Assembly (NCBI RefSeq): GCF_021729865.1
Contig: NZ_CP063400.1
Span: forward strand, 4,898,001 to 4,962,000
Source: Hydrogenophaga sp. SL48
GTDB taxonomy: Bacteria > Pseudomonadota > Gammaproteobacteria > Burkholderiales > Burkholderiaceae_C
Length of the DNA: 64,000 nucleotides
Reading direction: 5' to 3'
The notes beneath the pieces were generated by a model that was not told the origin of the DNA, made no database searches, and saw only the letters and a list, made by a program, of their open reading frames with translations. Shown piece after piece: positions 61,520 through 64,000 of this stretch (positions within the stretch are counted from its first letter, which is position 1; the number at the start of each line of letters is the position of its first letter). Made by a program: the position numbers and the translations under genes.

Positions 61520-62527
61520 ATGAAACTCGCCACTTACAAAGACGGATCACGCGACGGACAACTGGTGGTGGTCTCGCGCGACCTTTCGACCGCCCATTAT
61601 GCGACGGGCATCGCCACCAAGCTGCAGCAGGTGCTGGACGACTGGAACTTCCTCAGCCCCCAGTTGCACGACCTGTATGTCACGCTGAATCAGGGCAAGG
61701 CGCGCCATGCATTTCCCTTCGATCCGGCCATGTGCATGGCACCGCTGCCGCGGGCTTACCAGTGGGCCGACGGCTCGGCCTACCTGAACCACGTCGAGCT
61801 GGTGCGCGCGGCGCGCCACAGCGAGGTGCCGGCCACCTTCTACAGCGACCCGCTGATGTACCAGGGCGGCAGCGACGACTTCATCGGCCCGCGCGACGAC
61901 GTGGTGGTGCCGAGTGAAGACTTCGGCATCGACTTCGAGGCCGAGATCGCCGTGGTCACGGGCGACGTGCCCATGGGCTGCACCCCCGAGCAGGCACTCG
62001 ACGGCATCCGCTTGGTGATGCTGGTCAACGACGTGTCGCTGCGCAACCTGATCCCCAACGAGCTGGCCAAGGGCTTCGGCTTCTTCCAGAGCAAACCGGC
62101 CACAGCCTTCAGCCCGGTCGCCGTCACGCCCGACGAGCTGGGCGACGCCTGGCAGGGCGGGCGCCTGCACCTCACGCTGCAGTCGACCTGGAACGGCCGC
62201 AAGGTCGGCATGTGCGACGCCGGCCCCGAAATGACCTTTCATTTCGGCCAGCTCATCGCCCACATCGGCAAGACGCGAAACGTCCGCGCCGGCTCCATCG
62301 TGGGCAGCGGCACGGTGAGCAACAAGGGCATCGAGGTGGATGGCAAGAAGGACTGGCCCAAGGGCTACAGCTGCATCGCCGAAAAGCGCTGCATCGAGAC
62401 CATTCTGGATGGCAAGCCGACGACCGAATTCATGAAGTTCGGCGACACCATCCGCATCGAGATGAAGGGCAAGGACGGCCAGAGCATCTTCGGCGCCATC
62501 GACCAGAAGATCGCGTCGCTGGACTGA
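61520..62527 (+). CDS. fumarylacetoacetate hydrolase-family protein
   Basis: A 335-residue FAH-family hydrolase. Metal-binding acidic residues lie in DFGIDFEAEIAVV and NDVSLRNL, with GFGFFQSKP, RAGSIVGSGTVSNKG and TIRIEMKG as family motifs. The length and the N-terminal extension match the short fumarylacetoacetase used in homogentisate (tyrosine) breakdown by betaproteobacteria, but homogentisate dioxygenase is not in the window. Controlled probably by the divergent IclR protein. AGGAG lies 6-10 bases before ATG 61520. Confidence 0.9.
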   Translation: MKLATYKDGSRDGQLVVVSRDLSTAHYATGIATKLQQVLDDWNFLSPQLHDLYVTLNQGKARHAFPFDPAMCMAPLPRAYQWADGSAYLNHVELVRAARHSEVPATFYSDPLMYQGGSDDFIGPRDDVVVPSEDFGIDFEAEIAVVTGDVPMGCTPEQALDGIRLVMLVNDVSLRNLIPNELAKGFGFFQSKPATAFSPVAVTPDELGDAWQGGRLHLTLQSTWNGRKVGMCDAGPEMTFHFGQLIAHIGKTRNVRAGSIVGSGTVSNKGIEVDGKKDWPKGYSCIAEKRCIETILDGKPTTEFMKFGDTIRIEMKGKDGQSIFGAIDQKIASLD

Positions 62528-62551
62528 TCCCCACGGCAGTCAACCGTTGTC

Positions 62552-62571
62552 CAGGGCCCTTCGGGGCCCTG
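62552..62571. terminator. hairpin terminator between FAH and VOC genes
   Basis: CAGGGCCC and GGGCCCTG form a perfect 8-bp stem with a TTCG tetraloop between two convergent genes. No strong T-run on either side. Confidence 0.65.
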
Positions 62572-62592
62572 TGTCATGGAGGCGCCGCCGGT

Positions 62593-63033
62593 TCAGCTGG
62601 CGAACATCGCGTCCAGCGTGGCAAATCCCTTCACCTCGATCGGGTTGCCGAAGGGATCGCAGAAGAACATCGTCCATTGCTCGCCCGGCTGCCCTTCGAA
62701 GCGGCATTGCGGCGGCAGCACGAAGTCCACGCCCGCGGCCTGCAGGCGCGCTGCCAGCGCCTGCCACTCGGGCAAGCGCATCACGAGACCGAAATGAGGC
62801 ATTGGCACCAGGTGCTCGCCCACCCGGCCGGTGCGCGTGGTCTTGAACGGCTCCCCCAGGTGCAGCGAGATCTGGTGGCTGAAGAAGTCGAAGTCCACCC
62901 AGGTGTCGGTGCTGCGGCCCTCGGTGCAACCCAGCACGCCGCCGTAGAAGCGGCGCGCCTCGTCAAGATCGGTGACGTGGAACGCGAAGTGAAACAGGCT
63001 GCGCGCGGGCAGGGTGGTGGGCTGGATGGACAT
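62593..63033 (-). CDS. VOC (glyoxalase/dioxygenase-fold) family protein
   Basis: A 146-residue vicinal oxygen chelate protein with two beta-alpha-beta-beta-beta units. Likely metal ligands are His in LFHFAFHVTDLD and Glu in VKGFATL-region (PFGNPIEVKG). FYGGVLGCTEGRS and FFCDPFGNPIE are typical. Reaction unknown. ATG at 63033 is selected; upstream in-frame codons run through a terminator hairpin. Confidence 0.87.
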   Translation of the reverse strand: MSIQPTTLPARSLFHFAFHVTDLDEARRFYGGVLGCTEGRSTDTWVDFDFFSHQISLHLGEPFKTTRTGRVGEHLVPMPHFGLVMRLPEWQALAARLQAAGVDFVLPPQCRFEGQPGEQWTMFFCDPFGNPIEVKGFATLDAMFAS

Positions 63034-63047
63034 CGCCGCAGAATAAC

Positions 63048-63079
63048 AAAAGCCCACCGGCGCGTGCCGGTGGGCTTTT
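63048..63079. terminator. strong bidirectional intrinsic terminator
   Basis: AAAAGCCCACCGGC-gcgt-GCCGGTGGGCTTTT: a 14-bp perfect inverted repeat with A/T ends. It ends leftward transcripts of the two genes at 63170-63971. Confidence 0.9.
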
Positions 63080-63125
63080 GCATTTGTGTTTTCCATGGTG
63101 CCGGAGCGCCGCAATGCGCTTCTAA

Positions 63126-63169
63126 CCCCAGTGCCTCCCCCTGGGGGTGACGCGAAGCGGCGCGGGGGG
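63126..63169 (-). repeat. three-hairpin intergenic repeat, copy 7 (truncated)
   Basis: Abuts the stop codon of the eRF1-like gene. Holds the C-run, GCGCCGC/GCG part and CCCCCAGGGGGAG hairpin, but the distal GGCCCGGC hairpin is missing. The terminator at 63048 follows. Confidence 0.8.
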
Positions 63170-63547
63170 CTACTTCATGCTCGGATCGGCGGCGGTCTGG
63201 TCGTACCGGGTGAAGTACTGGCGTGCCATCGCGACCACCTGGGCGTCGCTCGGGTGGTCGGTGGTGACCACCTCGACCACCGCCTTGTCGACGGCGTGGG
63301 CGTTGTGCTTGCAGAAATCGCGGAACTCGATCTTGGCGTTGGCCGGGCCGGTCAGCAGCACCTCGGTCACGCCGGTCAGCGCGTCAGCGATCTGCTTGAA
63401 GAAGTCCTTGTCGGCGCCGACGTGGCCGTGTTTGGGCGTGTGGTGGCTGCGTGCCTTGATCCGCTGTGCCTCGACGTGCTCCTTGTCGAACATCAGCACG
63501 TGGGCTTCGGTGTGGTCCATCCAGACAACGGCGTGGAAAGTGGTCAT
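63170..63547 (-). CDS. small eRF1/baeRF-like protein (annotated elsewhere as translational machinery protein)
   Basis: A 125-residue cytoplasmic protein: FHAVVWMDHTEAHVLMFD, a His-rich loop (ARSHHTPKHGHVG), EVLLTGPANAKIEF and a DHPSDAQVVAMARQYF end. It matches from memory a family of eRF1 domain-like proteins of unknown role, often near stress or host-attachment genes. Encoded 37 bp downstream of the DksA/TraR-type gene on the same strand, so a shared transcript is likely. Confidence 0.75.
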   Translation of the reverse strand: MTTFHAVVWMDHTEAHVLMFDKEHVEAQRIKARSHHTPKHGHVGADKDFFKQIADALTGVTEVLLTGPANAKIEFRDFCKHNAHAVDKAVVEVVTTDHPSDAQVVAMARQYFTRYDQTAADPSMK

Positions 63548-63584
63548 GCGGGTTTTCCTTGGAAAGGGTGGGTTGGGAAAGGGA

Positions 63585-63971
63585 TCAGTAGCTGGCCGGG
63601 CGCACCGCGCCGCTGGCCTGTTCGGTCTTGTCCTGGCAGCCCACGCAGCGCAGGGCCGTGGGGTTGGCGTGCAACCGGGCGTTGGCGATGGCGTCGCCGC
63701 AGTCGACACACAGGCCATAGCTGCCGTCGGCGATGCGCTGCAGCGCGGCGTCGATGGCAATCAGCTCGGCCGACTCGCGCTCTTCCAGCGCAAAGGCCAG
63801 GTCACGTTCGGCGTCGGCCTGCGCCCAGTCGTCGCTCTCGTGCTCACGGGCCTCGGCGGCCGCTTCGGCCCGGCCGATCTGGCCGCCGCGCTGCGCGCGC
63901 AATTGGGCCAGCACGTCTGCGCGCATGCCGCGCAACTGTTGGGAAAAGGTGTCTGAGAGGGGGGTGGTCAT
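63585..63971 (-). CDS. DksA/TraR-family zinc finger protein
   Basis: A 128-residue protein: N-terminal coiled-coil-like helices (~5-75, rich in Glu/Ala/Arg), then the zinc finger CVDC-X17-CVGC (~87-111). Such proteins bind in the secondary channel of RNA polymerase and adjust transcription under stress. The acidic DxxDxA tip of classical DksA is replaced by DDWAQADAERD, so activity may differ. Confidence 0.88.
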   Translation of the reverse strand: MTTPLSDTFSQQLRGMRADVLAQLRAQRGGQIGRAEAAAEAREHESDDWAQADAERDLAFALEERESAELIAIDAALQRIADGSYGLCVDCGDAIANARLHANPTALRCVGCQDKTEQASGAVRPASY

Positions 63972-64000
63972 GTGTTCTTCTCGTGAATTGGTGATCGGAA

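Noticed and set aside
25663-63169. The dispersed repeats considered as insertion sequences
   Set aside because: They are under 200 bp, have no open frame, no target duplications I can see, and a fixed place after stop codons.

Overview
The window is GC-rich DNA of a typical bacterial chromosome, with dense coding, short intergenic gaps and many 4-base ATGA/GTGA overlaps. Gene content points to a betaproteobacterium of the Burkholderiales, most likely Comamonadaceae and Hydrogenophaga-like. The clues are the pilT/yggS divergent pair, the rsmI/yraN/diaA/dolP block, DUF3567 and DUF3108 proteins, a stand-alone BLUF protein, a short PutA under an Lrp-type regulator, and a characteristic three-hairpin intergenic repeat. 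This assignment is inference from gene repertoire; no rRNA or tRNA gene is visible.

Layout. 1-3.1 kb: end of a HupE/UreJ-type membrane protein, a small exported protein and a DMT exporter with a His-rich tail (a likely metal locus), facing an MFS transporter. 3.5-7.9 kb: BCCT transporter, MarC protein and a KtrB/KtrA potassium uptake pair. 7.9-10.5 kb: BLUF photoreceptor and a sensor kinase. 10.5-13.2 kb: a large zeta-toxin protein with a C-terminal region resembling the XVIPCD type IV secretion signal, preceded by a small candidate antitoxin. 13.3-18 kb: patatin phospholipase, CaCA cation antiporter, DinG-like helicase. 18-21.1 kb: MBOAT/AlgJ-type polysaccharide O-acetylation pair. 21.1-24.2 kb: hybrid sensor kinase between a 40-bp copy of the copD 5' end and the intact copD gene. 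24.2-29.9 kb: EthD protein, DUF457 hydrolase, Tat-exported intradiol dioxygenase, PatZ-type acetyltransferase, DUF502 membrane protein. 30-33 kb: rsmI, yraN, diaA, dolP. 33-38 kb: hydroxyisobutyrate dehydrogenase-like enzyme, pilU, pilT, yggS, DUF3617 protein. 38-43.4 kb: Lrp regulator, putA, and a biotinyl-carboxyltransferase fusion. 43.4-49.3 kb: response regulator, seven-PAS kinase, glcD. 49.4-55.4 kb: hsp20 behind a sigma-32-like promoter, LysR, purU, a class III aminotransferase, and an SPFH/zinc-ribbon pair resembling Bacillus YdjI/YdjG. 55.4-64 kb: ChaN lipoprotein, AbrB permease, an orphan ABC binding protein, DUF3567, DUF3108, IclR with a divergent FAH-family hydrolase, a VOC protein, an eRF1-like small protein and a DksA/TraR protein.

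Most of the window is housekeeping or metabolic. The accessory-looking parts are the zeta/XVIPCD module, the kinase at the duplicated copD start, the His-rich transporter cluster and the SPFH/zinc-ribbon pair. Seven copies of one structured repeat each begin directly after the stop codon of a gene, in the orientation of that gene. Two of them are followed by intrinsic terminators, which gives a stop-repeat-terminator arrangement.
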